Below, piece after piece: positions 23,373 through 35,647 of a stretch of DNA of 64,000 bases. The DNA comes from Amorphophallus konjac (Eukaryota; Streptophyta; Magnoliopsida; Alismatales; Araceae). The stretch spans positions 74,609,491-74,673,490 of the forward strand of contig CM040124.1 of assembly GCA_022559845.1 (NCBI GenBank), in the 5' to 3' direction. The notes beneath the pieces were generated by a model. The model saw only the letters and a program-made list of their open reading frames with translations. It made no database searches and had not been told where the DNA came from. Positions within the stretch are counted from its first letter, which is position 1. Each line of letters starts with the position of its first letter. The position numbers and the translations under genes were made by a program.

Positions 23373-24869
23373 CTAGTCCTCCTCTTGGAGTTTGGTGAGG
23401 GTACATCTAATCACTCCTAGATGGGAGTCGGTGGATGTCATGGTGTAGTCTAGACCCGACTCATGGTATTGGGTCTCGTACTCTTCCTCCCAATCTAGTG
23501 AGGCTTCATGGACCTCAATCGTGCTCTCAAGTTCCCCTTGGGGTGGGGGAGTCTCTTCAACTAGCAAACTAGACAACCCTCTAGATGGGCATTGCCCCGC
23601 GAAGTGTCCAAATCCTTGACATCTATAGCATTGTTGGCGCCCACTACCTGGGGTGGTCCCTCCTACATTTGGGCCTTTGGAACTCTCTTCCCTCCATGGA
23701 GGAGGGTGGCTAGGGGTGGCCTTGTTTGGAGTGGTGGTGGGAGGGGGATAGTAAGGCCTTAATGGGGCATTCCCACTTGGGCTTGGGGCCTTCATAGGGG
23801 GGGGCGGGGTTGTTCGGGGCCCCATACTTTTAGGGTCGGTCGGTTGGGGAGGGGTAAGCCTAGGGATTCTAGAGAATCACTCAACATCCCGAGCTATTTG
23901 GTAGGCTTGTTCAAGGTTGTCGACATCTCTCATGAAAAGTTCCCTCGTGATGTGGTTTTGGAGCCCATTCCTAAATCGGGATAAGGTGACGGTTGGGTCC
24001 TCATGAACTCCACACTTCAAAAGGTAGGAGTCAAATTTCTCAATGTATTCAATCACGGTTTTCCCTTCTTGGGTGAGACTTTGCCACTCATCTAAGAGCA
24101 TTTGGTGGTAGGATAGGGGTAGGTACTTGCTTCTAAGTTGGTTCTTCACACCTTCTCAAGTGTCAATAGGCTCTTCTCGCCTAACCCTCCTTAACCCCTC
24201 TTGGTTTAGCCAATAAGTCTTGGCTAATTTGGTGAGGTGCATCTTGGCCAACCTCACTCTCCTTGGTTCGGACATAGGGTACCATTCAAAGTATTGGTCC
24301 ATGGCGGTCTCCCATTCTAAGTAGGCACTTGGTTCATGGGAACCGTCAAAGTTTGGGGCTTCTACCTTGATCATCCTTAAGAGAGGGTCGTCTGGGTCGT
24401 CCCGTGGACGCCTTACATTATGTTGGTGGTGGCGATGCCTCTCATAGTCATGGTAGGGGTCAACATTCCTATCCTCCCTATCAATTTCAGCATGTGGAGG
24501 GTGGGCTCTTGGACCATTGTTCCTTAGGTGGTCGTCCCGTGGATGTCTTTCATTAGGTTGGTGGTGGCGAGGCCTCTCATAGTCATGGTAGGGGTCAACA
24601 TTCCTATCCTCCCTATCAATTTCAGCATGTGGATGGTGGGCTCTTGGACCATTGTTCCTTGGGTGGGGCTCATGCTCTTCTAGCCGAGCAAGCCGAGTGG
24701 AAAGGGACTCTAGTTGGGCAAGGATGGTGGAAAGGGTGGCATCCACCCGGTCCATTTGACCTTGGGGTTCCTCCCTACGGGCATCTTGATTGAGTTGGGG
24801 ATTGGGATCCACGGGGAGGACCGAAGAGGATGGATCGGGTCGATACATGGCTCCACTACGGGTGGACAT
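23373..24869 (-). pseudogene. G3 gag with zinc knuckle
   Basis: Starts MSTRSGAMYRPDP at 24869, 85 bases after the PBS. Order: a variable N-terminus containing a 45-codon tandem duplication (24396-24665), a Retrotrans_gag domain around 24330-23900 (AYLEWETAMDQYFEW, then LTQEGKTVIEYIEKFD), a Pro-rich linker, and the CCHC knuckle CYRCQGFGHFAGQC near 23620. In-frame stops are at 24158-24156 (TGA), 23879-23877 (TGA) and 23375-23373 (TAG). No frameshift was seen, so gag and pol form one reading frame. At least two of these stops look like a tryptophan TGG changed by one base. Confidence 0.92.
24396..24665 (-). repeat. 135-bp in-frame tandem duplication in G3 gag
   Basis: The block from GTCGTCCCGTGG at 24396 recurs at 24531 and GGACCATTGTTCCTT at 24511 recurs at 24646, a shift of exactly 135 bases (45 codons). 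The repeat encodes a His/Arg/Asp-rich linker including EIDREDRNVDPYHDYER. Confidence 0.9.
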
Positions 24870-24953
24870 GCAAGGGAGGGGAAAGACTTAATGGATGGAC
24901 AACACAATGCAATGGTCCTAGGACTTAGACTTAGTAGAGACAAGTCTAAACTT

Positions 24954-24965
24954 GCTCTGATACCA
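24954..24965 (-). other. G3 primer binding site
   Basis: TGGTATCAGAGC on the minus strand, two bases from the LTR border at 24968; initiator Met-tRNA type. Confidence 0.88.
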
Positions 24966-24967
24966 AT

Positions 24968-27337
24968 TGATGTGACACCACCTTGGGGTGATAGTCGCAA
25001 GATCGATATACCTTGGATCTTAACAAGCAAGCACAATTTGCAAAAGAAATAGACTGATATCGGCGGCCACTCACCCGACACTCACCCAAAACCCGGGGTA
25101 ACTCGGCGATGCCGAGTGGAGGTTGTGAGGGCTGGGCCCTTGCTGGTAGAGGGCCAGTAAGGCCAAGGTTCTTCCCAAGGGTATAAAGGCCCAATTCAAC
25201 GGGGCTGACTTTGTGCCGAGGGCACGGGTCACACACTCTTCCCTACGGCGGCCACTCGAAAGCAACGGTGCTAACGGGATCGGGCACACTCTCTCTCGGG
25301 CCAGCGGAGCTATGAACTAATATTGAATGAACAAAACACCAAATGAGAGCAAGGAATAGAGCACTTACTCGACCGGTTTGAAGAAACCGATCCCGCTCGG
25401 AGACGTGGGCGAGCGGGGAAGCGTGGATTCCCCACACGCTACATCGGTGTAGCTTTAACCTGTTTAAGGGATTACAACACTACTCCCCATGCAAGGGGGT
25501 TGAACTTGGGGAATGGAAGTCAAAATTAAATTCAAACACTACCTCCTACAGGGAGGGGCTTTAAGCCAGCCAGGCGGGGAGGGGAAGAAACTGAAATAGA
25601 AGCCCAACGGAAGGACGACACCGGTTCTACCCGCTCTCTTGAACAGGAGACAGATAGTTGAAGTTGACGCTGCTGCGGACACTCCCGAATTTTGTTTTCA
25701 ATGAGACCAGTGGAAAAATCTTCAGGGATTGATCAGATTGACGTCCAATTTTTATGGAATTTCCTAGTTGACGGCGCTGGTCGAAGAATAGCCGCGAACA
25801 AGGACCCTAAGTTCTGGTCTGGATGACTACGGTACCATAGCAGCTGAAAGAAGAGGCCGCCACGAGCACTTCCAATCTCTGAATCAAGCGTGGTCAGAGT
25901 CGCTGGAATCGTTGATGAGTCCTCTTCGAGATGAGACCCACGTAAATGCCAGAAGATGTCGGAGCAGGAATGGAGAGCCTGAAAAGTAGATATAGGTCAG
26001 TTCAGCCTCAGAGGGGACAGAACTACGCACCTGGGGGAGAAAAATGAGAAATCACAGCTCCGGATGCCGAACGGGGTTCTGCTTCTTGATACTGGATGAA
26101 GACTCGTTGTAGATCTCATCCAAGCACCGCCTCCAGATCTTTAAGGGGCTGGCCGTGCGAGGCTCTATAACTCGCTTCAGGTTGACTGGCAAGAAGCAGA
26201 TGTGCAGTCTGGGGAGATCGGCTCCTATGGGTAGTCACGAACTCAGAACGGGACGAGACTACCACCGTCGTGAAGAAGATAAGAAGACGCTTCCAACAGT
26301 ATCACTTGGACCTCTAGAAATGCTGGGATGACATCGTGGCCGGATCTGCAAGATGATGGTACTCTACTGCCTGTGAACTGAGAAGTGTTGGTTGGAGATG
26401 AGAGGTGGGAGATGAGGTAAATGGGAGGGGAAAGAGGGTGGATGGGTGTGGAGGCAACCCTAGGCTGTTAGGGGGTCTTGGAGGGGGCAAACCAAGGTTA
26501 GTGAGGGGGAGAATGGGGGCAGGAAGGTGGTCTAGCAGGTGGTGAGAGAGAGATACGAATTTGGGACTAGGAGGGAGAGGGAGAGGGATGGTGATTTCCC
26601 TATTTGGGGTGGTCCAAGGTTTGGAGGATGAGGGAGTGGAGGGAAAATAATTCAAATCTTCTCTTAGGAGATGGAAGATTGCATGGGGAAGAGGGAGGAT
26701 TGTGTTGGGGAGAGTGAGATTGTGTTGGGAAGATTAATATTCTCCTAGGGAGGGGAGATATTTGGTGGGAGGGGAATGATGGCACCTAGGGGAGTGGAAA
26801 AGTAGTGGAGGTGGGAGCTTCGATGGAGGATGAGTTGGAGGAGAGAGGTGGGATTTGAATTTGGGGAAGGGGGGAAAGAGAAAGAGAGGGGTGGGTGGGA
26901 TTCTCTCCCTAGGGATTCTCACCCCACTAATGGATTCTCTCCACAAGAAACTTGAATTTTGAACTCACAAAATGGCAACTTTCATTAACATCAAATGATG
27001 GGGAATGGGGTCCTATATATAGGCAACCCGCATTTTACAATAAGTCCCCGACTCTTGATACAATGACAAATAACCAAGGGGGTAGGGGGGCGCCCTTGGG
27101 CCTAGCCCAATGAATTGGGCCCATTAACCAACTAACCAACCTAATAACACTCAAACTTAGGTAAATAAATCAAAGACCTAGAGAAATGACTCAAATAAAA
27201 GGGAAAATACATCAAATGACTCAAATAGAAAGCTAAAATGGATAATTGGGCTCACATAGAGTGATGCCCGAGCTCACACAACTCCGGAGTGTGATGACGA
27301 CCCGAGCCAGAGGGAGTCGTAGGTGATGCCTCCATCA
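24968..27337 (-). repeat. G3 5' LTR
   Basis: 2370 bases, same ends as the 3' LTR. It has small differences from the 3' copy, for example near 25010 where GGATCTTAACAAGC replaces GGTAAGAAGC. Confidence 0.93.
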
Positions 27338-27424
27338 CCTTTACTTCGTTTATCATGACTAGACTAGTTCGATTCTTCTTGCATGGACATAGTTCCTTAT
27401 CTTTACTGTCAGCAGTAGCTCTGA

Positions 27425-28260
27425 TGGATTAGGGTAGGACCGTCACATGACTGTAACGGCCTTACGATAACCCATCACACTCTCTATTGTGTTTAAATTA
27501 TTCTGTTGTCTCTGACGCACCATAGCAGGAGCGTTACAATACTGTAACGGCCCCTTGACAAACCGTCACACGGACTGTAATGCGCCTATGCTAGACCGTT
27601 AGAACACTGTTTTCTGTCAACTTAAGACGGAATAGAAATTAGTCAAGTATATTTATAAATAAGCCTAGTTATCTAAGTTTTGACCTGATATCATGACTTT
27701 GAGTTTATGATAGGAATTGCATGATTACAAGCATTTTAAGTTATGTTAATTTCATTGGCTAAACTCTAATAGTTTGTATTTAAAGTATGATTTCAAATGA
27801 TGTATTGACGGAGTTTCAAATCATTTCACAGTCTTTCATATCTATAGAGTCATTTTCTTTAAGTACATGGCATATATTCCGGTATATGGCCATTAGTTTA
27901 CACTTTGCACTATAGGAACATATTCTTGAACATGAGGACCTCTCTATTGGATATTCCTTCCAATGGACTAGGAAATCTTGTTTCAAGGCCTCCGTAATTC
28001 TCTGCGAGCCTGGGATTCCAACTAGGACGTCGAGTTGGTTGTACCATGAAAGCCCAATCATAAGAAAACACTATCGATGGTTTCTGGTTTTTGGAGATGT
28101 AACAGATCAATGTTGGACCGTCAGGCTCATCTAACGGCCCAATAAACGACCGTCACATTGTACTGAGTCTAATTTCTTTGTTTCGAGATTCAGATCATTA
28201 TAACGGCCCGATACTAGAGCGTCACGTTATGTAACGGCCTAATACAAGATCGTCATAGTT
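27425..28260 (+). repeat. AACGGCC/CCGTC repeat clusters in inner G2-type LTR
   Basis: Units of AACGGCC...(A/G)CCGTCA and shortened variants occur at about 27455, 27545, 28100, 28132, 28200 and 28233. They match the cluster at 15620 in the outer LTR and are interspersed with ordinary LTR sequence. Confidence 0.7.
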
Positions 28261-30170
28261 CTTGAGTACATTAACCAAGGTTTGACCAAATGGTTAATAT
28301 TCTAAAGTTCCTAGATGGATTATTGATGGTCTAGGACTTGTCATATTATCTAAAGAAACTTAATTTAAATTATGAAAGTTAAGAAATGTACCGTTATGTT
28401 GTCGAATTATTTCCATAAGCATAACCTTGTTTTAAGTCATTCTTGACCTCACATTTCTTCATTGAAGCATTCATTCAATTGAATTATTGTTATCATGAAC
28501 TTATTGGAATTGTACATTCTTGGCCTTATTTTATTGCTCGAAACGTGGAAATAGCTTGATTAATACTTGAAGATACGATCGAGCACTGATTGTGTTCAAG
28601 GACTCTATGCTAGTCCCCTCGGCTGATTACCGGAAACATACTATTATGAACCATGGGATATGATACTACTGGCGTCGCATTGCGCAGGGAGTACTTTCTC
28701 TATAAATAAGTGAAAATCCACGGAACCGTGAAAAATACTTGTACATGACTTTCTTGCTTGTTACATGATATTCCCCAGAAATTCACCAAATACTTGCTCA
28801 TAAGTAAAAGATGTTTGGATGATGACTACATGGTATTGCTAGTACATTCTCGTTACACTCTTGTTCATGAAAGGCCATAACATGTTCTTATGCATTCTTG
28901 CTAGTTCTTACTTGCTCATTCTATCATCTTTGTTACTTTGGTTTTTCACATGATTGATCGCATTTCGCATGATTTTACCTTATTCTTCTAGAGCTAAAAA
29001 GTTAATCACTTTAATAATGCTAATCATGTTGATGCGAAGATACCTACTGGGAAAGTGTGCTCATTACATATTTCCAATCTTTTTCAGGAGATGGAAGTGA
29101 GTCGGGTTCAGATTCGGAGTATTCAAGTAGCGGATCCGAGAGTGAATGAAGAATGAGCGAAGATTTAGGAAGTCTATATTGTTTAGATTGAGTCTATGTA
29201 ATTTTTCTTATTCTTGAGTCTAGTATGATGAAAGATTGAATTAGTGGTTGTATTTGAATATTTGATTATTAATGAAATAAAAGTTGGAGTTTGAGTTAAT
29301 CATTGTGCAATTGCATTATTCTTATGTGTGATTGTCTTGCGCTCTGATCGTTCTTGCTTGTAAGAGACTTACCATGTCGGCTGTTCACATTCCTCGAGCT
29401 AGTCTTCCTCTATAATAAAGGCTCGGGGCGTGACACCACGGCATCGTGAAGTGAAAATCCACAACACGTACATGGCTTTCTAGCTTGTTACATGTTATTC
29501 CACAGAAATTCACAAAGTACTTGCTACTAAGTGAAGAGTACATTCTTGATTGATACATGACTTTCTAGTACATTCTTGTTCATGAAAGGCCATATCATAT
29601 TCTTATTACATTCATACTTGCTCATTCTATCTTACATGATCATCGTGTTACTTCGGTTTAACCGCATGATTGATCGCATTCGCATGATTTTACCTTATTT
29701 CTTTAGAGCTAAAATGCTAATTACTTAAATATTGCTAATTATGTTGATGCGAAGATACCTACTAGGTAAGTGTGCTCATTACCTATTTTCTAATCTTTTT
29801 AGGAGATGGAAGTGATACGAATTCGGATTCGAGTTATACAAGTAGCGGGTCCGAGAGCGAGTGAAAGTCATATCAAACTGAGAGTGAAGACTTAGGAAAG
29901 TCAATAATGTTTAGATCGAGTCTTTGTAATTTCCTTTTTATTTGAGTCTGATAGATTAGTAAAGGTTGAAAAGTCATTGTATTTGGATATTTAGATTATT
30001 AATGAAATAAAGTTGGAGTTTGATTAAATTATTGTGCGATTGCATTCTTATGTGTGATTGCCTTGCGCTCTGATAGTTCTTGCTTGCAAGAGGCTTATCT
30101 TGCCGGCTGTTTGCGATTCCCCAAGTTAGTCTTCCGCTGTAATAAAAGGCTCGGGGCGTGACAGTTAAGT

Positions 30171-30182
30171 TGATATCAGAGC
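30171..30182 (+). other. G2 primer binding site
   Basis: TGATATCAGAGC seven bases after the LTR end (30163). It has one change (G to A at the third base) from the TGGTATCAGAGC used by G1, G3 and copia-B. Confidence 0.85.
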
Positions 30183-30394
30183 CTAAGTCTCAGGACTTAG
30201 GAAAAAGAGTCATGTCATAGGATAAGTCCAAAGTTTAAGGACCCCTACCTATGAACTAAGGAAGAAATTTCCTCACCTATGCGAGAATTGGGTAGAGCCC
30301 GGGAAACGATAGTTAATTAGTTTTAAGATTAATCTCTTTCTAATTCCATGAGAATTAACAATTTGTTTTTTCTCTCAAGTACCTCATTATTGTA

Positions 30395-31320
30395 ATGGCA
30401 CATCGCGTAGATTGGGGTGGCATGCAACAAACCATTGCCGGACTTACTCAGGCATTACAAACTATGGCCCAGGCAGGCGCAGGGGCGAGGGCTGGTGACT
30501 TGCATCACAATTTTCGGAGCTTAAACCCTCCGCGGTTCTACGGTTCTTCTAATCTGGATGAGGCAAAAAATTGGATAGATGAGATGAATCGCATTTTTGA
30601 TGTTATTCAATGCACGGACCAAGAAAAAGTGCATCTCACAACCTTCCAACTCAATAAAGATGCACGCACATGGTGGAAGGCAGTACTTACACCTACGGCT
30701 GATGCACCTCATACATGGGACTGTTTTCTCACTCTATTCCGTGCCAAGTACTTTTTCGAACATGTCAAAGAAAGAAAGGCTATGGAGTTCGCCTCTCTTC
30801 GTCAAGGAATGATGACAGTTGTGGAGTATGAACTTCAATTGTCCAGGCTAGCACCTTATGCACCGCATTTAATCAGTATCGATTTGTTGAAGGCCAATCG
30901 GTTTATGGACGGGTTACGACCCGATTTCATTCAGCAGCTCGGGACCCAAAATATCCGTACCTATGCGAAGATGGTTCAGCGGGCATATTTATGCGAAAGG
31001 ACCTTAGAGAAGGTCGAGAAATTGAAAGGAAAAGGAGAAGAGTCTAGCCGATGATCTGACCGGCGTTATAAGAAGGAGAAGTTCAGCATCACGGAACCCT
31101 ACAAAAGCCGTGATAGTAAGAAAAGATCCAGGAGCGGGAACGGTGGAAGTTCCCAGAAGCACAAGAAAGCCAAAGAGGAGAAGGAGCAAGTCATGGCGGC
31201 TTGCACATTTTATGAAAAGTTCGGCCATTCGACTGAAGAATGTTGGAAGCGCCTTGGTGCGTGTCTATGTTGTAGAAGCAGGGAGCATCGTATGCCAGAT
31301 TGCCCCCTTATGAAGGATCA
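30395..31320 (+). pseudogene. G2 gag
   Basis: Starts MAHRVDWGGMQQTIAGL at 30395. The Retrotrans_gag domain covers about 30530-30960 (NPPRFYGSSN, FQLNKDARTWWKAV, YFFEHVKERKAMEF, VVEYELQLSRLAPY), closely parallel to G1 Gag. An in-frame TGA is at 31052-31054. Two knuckles follow: CTFYEKFGHSTEEC near 31202, whose second cysteine is tyrosine, and the intact CLCCRSREHRMPDC near 31263. A Lys/Ser-rich stretch precedes them. Gag packages the RNA in cytoplasmic particles. Confidence 0.92.
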
Positions 31321-34300
31321 ACCGTCTGGTGGAGGACGTAAGAGGCAAGCTCCCCTCAATGCTGTTCTAGAAGAAGAAGAAGCACCCAAAGATGGTGGAC
31401 TTATGGAAGGTACCCTTCAGATTTGTTCCCGTCCTGCATTTGTGCTATTTGATACTGGTGCCTCTCATTCTTTTATCTCCACTACTTTTGCGAAAATATT
31501 ACCAATTGCATCAGTTCCCTTACCTTCAGATCTTGCTATTACTACACCTTTAGGTTCTGGAACAAAGCTTACCGAGTATTATCCTGATAGTGAGGTAATA
31601 GTGGAAAAACATAATCTCCCCGCAAATTTAGTATGCCTTGACATGAAAGGTTATGATGCCATTTTAGGGGTAGATTGGCTTATAGAGCATGATGCTGATA
31701 TTAATTGCCAAAATAGGATTATATCCTTTCGAAAACCCGATCTTCCAAGATTTTCTTTCCTTGACATCAAGTATAGGAAACATTCCACTATCATATCTTC
31801 TCCTCACGCTTGGAAACTTATCTCGCGGGGATGTGAAGCTTTTCTTGCTTCTATCATTGTTACCGAGTCCAAGGAAATCATCATAGTAGACATCCCTATC
31901 GTAAATGAGTTCCCAGATGTGTTCCCATCCGAATTACCTAGTTTACCACTCGAGAGGGAAGTAAACTTCACCATTGAACTCATTCCAGGAGTAGCACCTG
32001 TTTCTATAGTCCCTTATAGGATGTCCCCCACGAAACTCAAGGAACTAAAAAGGTAGTTACAGGAATTATTAGATAAGAGTTTCATCAGACCTAGCACATC
32101 CCCCTAGGGTGCGCCAGTTCTTTTTGTCAAGAAGAAGGATGGCTCTCTCAGGCTATGCATCGACTACCGGTGACTGAATCAACTCACAATCAAAAATAAG
32201 TATCCGTTGCCGCATATTGATGAGCTCTTTGATCAACTTTCAGGAGCAGAGTATTTCTCCAAGATTAACCTCAGATCAGGTTATCATCAGCTTAGAATTA
32301 AAGAAGAAGACATTTATAAATCGGCTTTTCGAAGTTGTTATGGCCACTATGAATTCGTGGTGATGCCGTTCGGGTTAACAAATGTCCCAGCAGCATTTAT
32401 GCAACTTATGAACAATGTTTTCCAGCCATATCTGGACCAGTTCATTATTGTCTTCATTGATGACATCCTGGTATATTTCAAGACAAAGGAGGAATATGAA
32501 GAACATTTGAGGATAGCTTTGTAAACACTTAGAGAACATAAACTCTATGCCAAGCTTAACAAGTGTGAATTCTGGCTCAAGGAAGTTTCATTCCTAGGCC
32601 ACATTATTTCAAAAGAAGGTATCGCTGTGGATCCTTCTAAAGTAGAAGCTGTCAGAAACTGGAGCCGGCCAACCACTGTATCAGAAGTAAGGAGCTTTCT
32701 GGGTCTAGCTGGTTATTATAGAAGATTCATTAAGGACTTCTCAAAAATTGCTGTTCCTTTAACTAGACTTACAAGAAATGAAAATCTTTTTGTCTAGTCA
32801 AAGGAATGTGAAAGAGTTTTCAAACTCTTAAGAACCATCTTACTACATCTCCTATTCTATCACTACCAGTGGAAGGTGGTGGATTTAAAGTATATACGGA
32901 TGCGTCTGGCATTGGCTTAGGGTGCGTCCTTATGCAAAATGGAAAGGTAATCTGTTATTCATCAAGACGATTGAAACGTCATGAGGAAAACTATCCTGTA
33001 CATGATTTAGAACTAGCAGTTGTCATTTTCACCTTAAAAATTTGGCGTCTCTATGGAGAGAAATTCACGGTCTACTCAGACCATAAAAGCTTGAAATACT
33101 TATTCTCTCAAAAGGAGTTAAATATGAGACAAAGGAGATGGTTAGAATATCTCAAAGACTTTAATTTTGCTATTCAATATCATCCTGGCAAGGCTAATGC
33201 TGTAGCAGATGCACTCAGCAGAAAACTAATGGGAAAGTTATCAAGTCTCATGATTAGTATGACAAATCTTATTCCTCAATTTGCTCAGTTGAACTTAGAT
33301 ATTGACATGAGGGAAGAAGATTGTTTCGTCGCTAATATTCAAGCTCAACCTACATTAATAGAAGATCTGGTCAAGCTGCAAAATGATGATCCCGTATTAC
33401 CGGAGATTAAAGCCAACATAGAACAAAAGCCAGATTTTTATATTTCCAATGACGAAAGATTGCTATTTAAGGGCCGAATATGTGTACCAGATCATGAGGA
33501 TACGAAGAAACTGATCCTAGAAGAAGCACATAAGTCTAAGTACACCATTCACCCTGGTAGTACCAAAATGTATCAAGATCTTAAAAGAAATTTATGGTGG
33601 CCCAATATGAAGAGGAATAGCTGATTTCGTGTCTCGCTGTCTCACTTGTCAACAAGTAAAGGCAGAGCATTTTAGACCCGCAGGTAAATTACATACCTTA
33701 TATATTCCAGCATGGAAATGGGAAAGTATAGGAATGGATTTCATTATGGGTTTACCAAAGATAAGAGGTGGACACGACGGTATCTGGGTAATCATAGACC
33801 GATTGACAAAATCGACACACTTTCTACCGATCAAAAGTCGATGGTCTGTGGATGTTTTAGCAGCATTATACAGAAAGGAAACTGTCAAGCTACATGGTAT
33901 CCCTATCACAATCATATCTGATAGAGATCCTAGATTCACATCACAATTTTGAAGGGTCTACAACAGTCATTAGGGACCCGACTAAATTTTAGCACGGCAT
34001 TCCATCCACAAACTGATGGTCAGACAGAAAGAACAAATCAAGTGGTGGAAGATATGCTCAGGGCTTGTGCTATTGACTTCGGAGGAAGTTGGCATGATCA
34101 CTTGCCTCTGGTGGAATTTGCATATAACAACAGTTTTCAGACCAGCATACAGATGGCACCTTTTGAAGCTTTATATGAAAAAAGCTGTAGATCACTGATA
34201 TGTTGGAATGAAATAGGGGAAAAGAAAATTCTAGGCCCCGACATTATCAGGGATTCTTCAGATAAAATTAAGCTCATTCGAGAAAGATTACATATTTCTC

Positions 34301-34651
34301 AAGATAGGCAGAAATCTTATGCTGATAATTGAAGGCGCGACTTGGAGTTTCATGTAGGAGATCATGTGTATCTGAAGGTTTCTCCGGGTCGTGGTATTCA
34401 AAGATTTTGCATCAAGGGCAAGCTAACTCAAGATGCATTGGCCCATTTGAAATTCTCGAAAGGGTCGGTGAGGTGGCTTATAAATAGCCTTACCTCCACA
34501 ATTAGCAGGAGTTCATGACGTATTTCACGTCTCTATGCTGGAAAAGTATGTATATGATCATTACCATGTTATCACTTACGATAATTTGGAGATTCAGAAG
34601 GATATGACGTACGAGCAAACACCAATAAAGATTCTGGATCGGGAAGTGCGT
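31321..34651 (+). pseudogene. G2 pol: protease, RT, RNase H, integrase (5' part, cut by G1)
   Basis: Protease: VLFDTGASHSFIS near 31441. RT: LRLCIDYR near 32150 and catalytic [11 protein letters not shown] near 32446. RNase [15 protein letters not shown] near 32891. Integrase: H-H-C-C (HKSKYTIHPGSTKMYQD and CLTCQQVKAEH), MDFIMGLPK near 33735, SDRDPRF near 33917 and HPQTDGQTERTNQVVEDM near 34005. Stops include 32054, 32106, 32172, 32522, 32797 and 34330. Frameshifts occur near 32815, 33615, 33950 and 34430. The frame is cut by G1 at 34651, and the end of the protein is at 62848. Confidence 0.9.
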
Positions 34652-35084
34652 TGTAACAACCCTAGTAAATTAAAGGAGTAGAAAGTCTAATCAAATTAAA
34701 AATATATAAATATATAATAATTAAACGAGGCCTGGACCTTGTACATAACCCTCTTACATCCTGAAAAGTCTTACGAAATGGACTCATAGACGTTACCATT
34801 ATATTAAATAAATTTAAGAATAACATGTTATTTTAAGTAGCTATTTGATGCACAAAATAATTTTAATTAAATTAAGAATCATTAAATCTTGAAGAAAATG
34901 TCAATTTATATTTTATTACTAATTTAAAAAATTTAATATTCCACATTTACTATATTTTAATCTTATTAGAAGGAAGAGGGATATATATATATATAAGAGT
35001 TAAATACATTAAAGATATGTGAAAGATAAAAGAATGGGCATATATATAATTTCGGTCTTTTCAAGGGCAATGAGAAATGGCCAA

Positions 35085-35267
35085 AACTTAATTAACGCCT
35101 CTTCGTGCAGGCGTATACAAGGAGAAAAGCGACTTAATAAAAGTCGTTGTTTATAAATTAGTGAAAATGTTATAGAGATAATAGGGATATATACATAATA
35201 TTAGTCTTTGGAAGGTTAAGTGAAAATGCCAAAAAAAAAATCAAATGACGCCCATAGCAATGGGCGT
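35085..35267 (+). repeat. mini-hairpins upstream of the TATA box in G1 LTR
   Basis: ACGCC...GGCGT at 35095-35114, CGACTT...AAGTCG at 35130-35147, and ACGCCCATAGCAATGGGCGT at 35248-35267 (8-bp perfect stem, 4-base loop). The hAT target site begins at the next base, 35268. A further unit, ACGACA...TGTCGT, is at 51645-51663 on the other side of the hAT. Confidence 0.8.
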
Positions 35268-35275
35268 GTACAAAG

Positions 35276-35365
35276 CAAGGTTTGACGACCCGGCCGACCC
35301 GGTCGACCCGGTCACGGCGCGGGACGGGTCGGCCGGGTCGTACAGCGACCCGGTCCGCTCTCTCG
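35276..35365 (+). repeat. hAT left end: inverted repeat plus CGACCC/GGGTCG subterminal repeats
   Basis: Within 90 bases CGACCC or its complement GGGTCG occurs about six times, partly as CGACCCGG. The right end (51540-51630) is likewise rich in GGGTCG. Subterminal short repeats are the usual transposase binding sites in hAT elements. Confidence 0.75.
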
Positions 35366-35647
35366 GGCTCTCGGCGCGTGATTTTTTAATTTTTTTTAAA
35401 ATTTTTAATAAATTTCTTTTGAAAGATTAAATGTTATATATATTTAAAAATATTAGAATGTAGAGTTTTTTTATGATAATAGATCCATACTAAATTACAC
35501 ATAATTAATTATATAAAAATTATATATTACACCGCTTAATTAAACATCCTATTATATATAATACATAAAAATTTATTTAAATTACTTAATATGTTAAAGT
35601 AAACAGTGACATAATAATGACATTCATTCATGAAGTATAAAATATAA

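Larger units (their letters stand above)
17464..27337 (-). mobile_element. G3: complete Ty3/gypsy chromovirus, minus strand
   Basis: Two LTRs (17464-19843 and 24968-27337) bracket a 5.1 kb internal region, and the perfect 5-bp duplication CCTTT flanks the element (17459-17463 and 27338-27342). The minus-strand order is 5' LTR, Met-tRNA PBS, gag, zinc knuckle, protease, RT, RNase H, integrase, chromodomain, PPT, 3' LTR. The LTRs differ by roughly 4-5 percent over the first 240 bases by eye, plus a few small indels, so this is not a very recent insertion. Five in-frame stops and one frameshift inactivate it. Confidence 0.95.
16253..29435 (+). mobile_element. G2-type solo LTR, containing element G3
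   Basis: Starts TGTAGTGCCCC at 16253 and ends GGGGCGTGACA at 29435. Flanking 5-mers are CTACG (16248-16252) and CCACG (29436-29440), one mismatch. The outer LTR sequence is continuous across it when compared with 28690-28740. Without G3 and its duplication it is about 3.3 kb. A TATA box is at 16820-16829. It belongs to the same family as the LTR it sits in. Being a lone LTR, it is probably a recombination remnant. Confidence 0.85.
11156..30163 (+). repeat. G2 5' LTR, interrupted and with its promoter segment replaced
   Basis: Three pieces belong to it: 11156-about 11548 (matches 16253-16650 and 63033-63400), about 15366-16252 (matches 27830-28720) and 29441-30163, ending at the PBS. The pieces 15366-16252 and 29441 onward join across the solo LTR with a 5-bp duplication. 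About 1.3 kb corresponding to 16650-17463 plus 27338-27830 of the inner LTR is missing, and foreign DNA (about 11549-15365) sits in its place. That missing part includes the TATA box, so this LTR probably cannot start transcription normally. Confidence 0.75.

Noticed and set aside
24954..24965. Possible tRNA-Met gene fragments at the TGGTATCAGAGC sites
   Set aside because: Only the 3'-terminal complement is present, always next to an LTR border: primer binding sites.
30395..34651. Endogenous pararetrovirus
   Set aside because: LTRs, integrase with D-D-E, PBS/PPT and 5-bp target duplications show Ty3/gypsy retrotransposons; no movement-protein or coat-protein-like frame seen.
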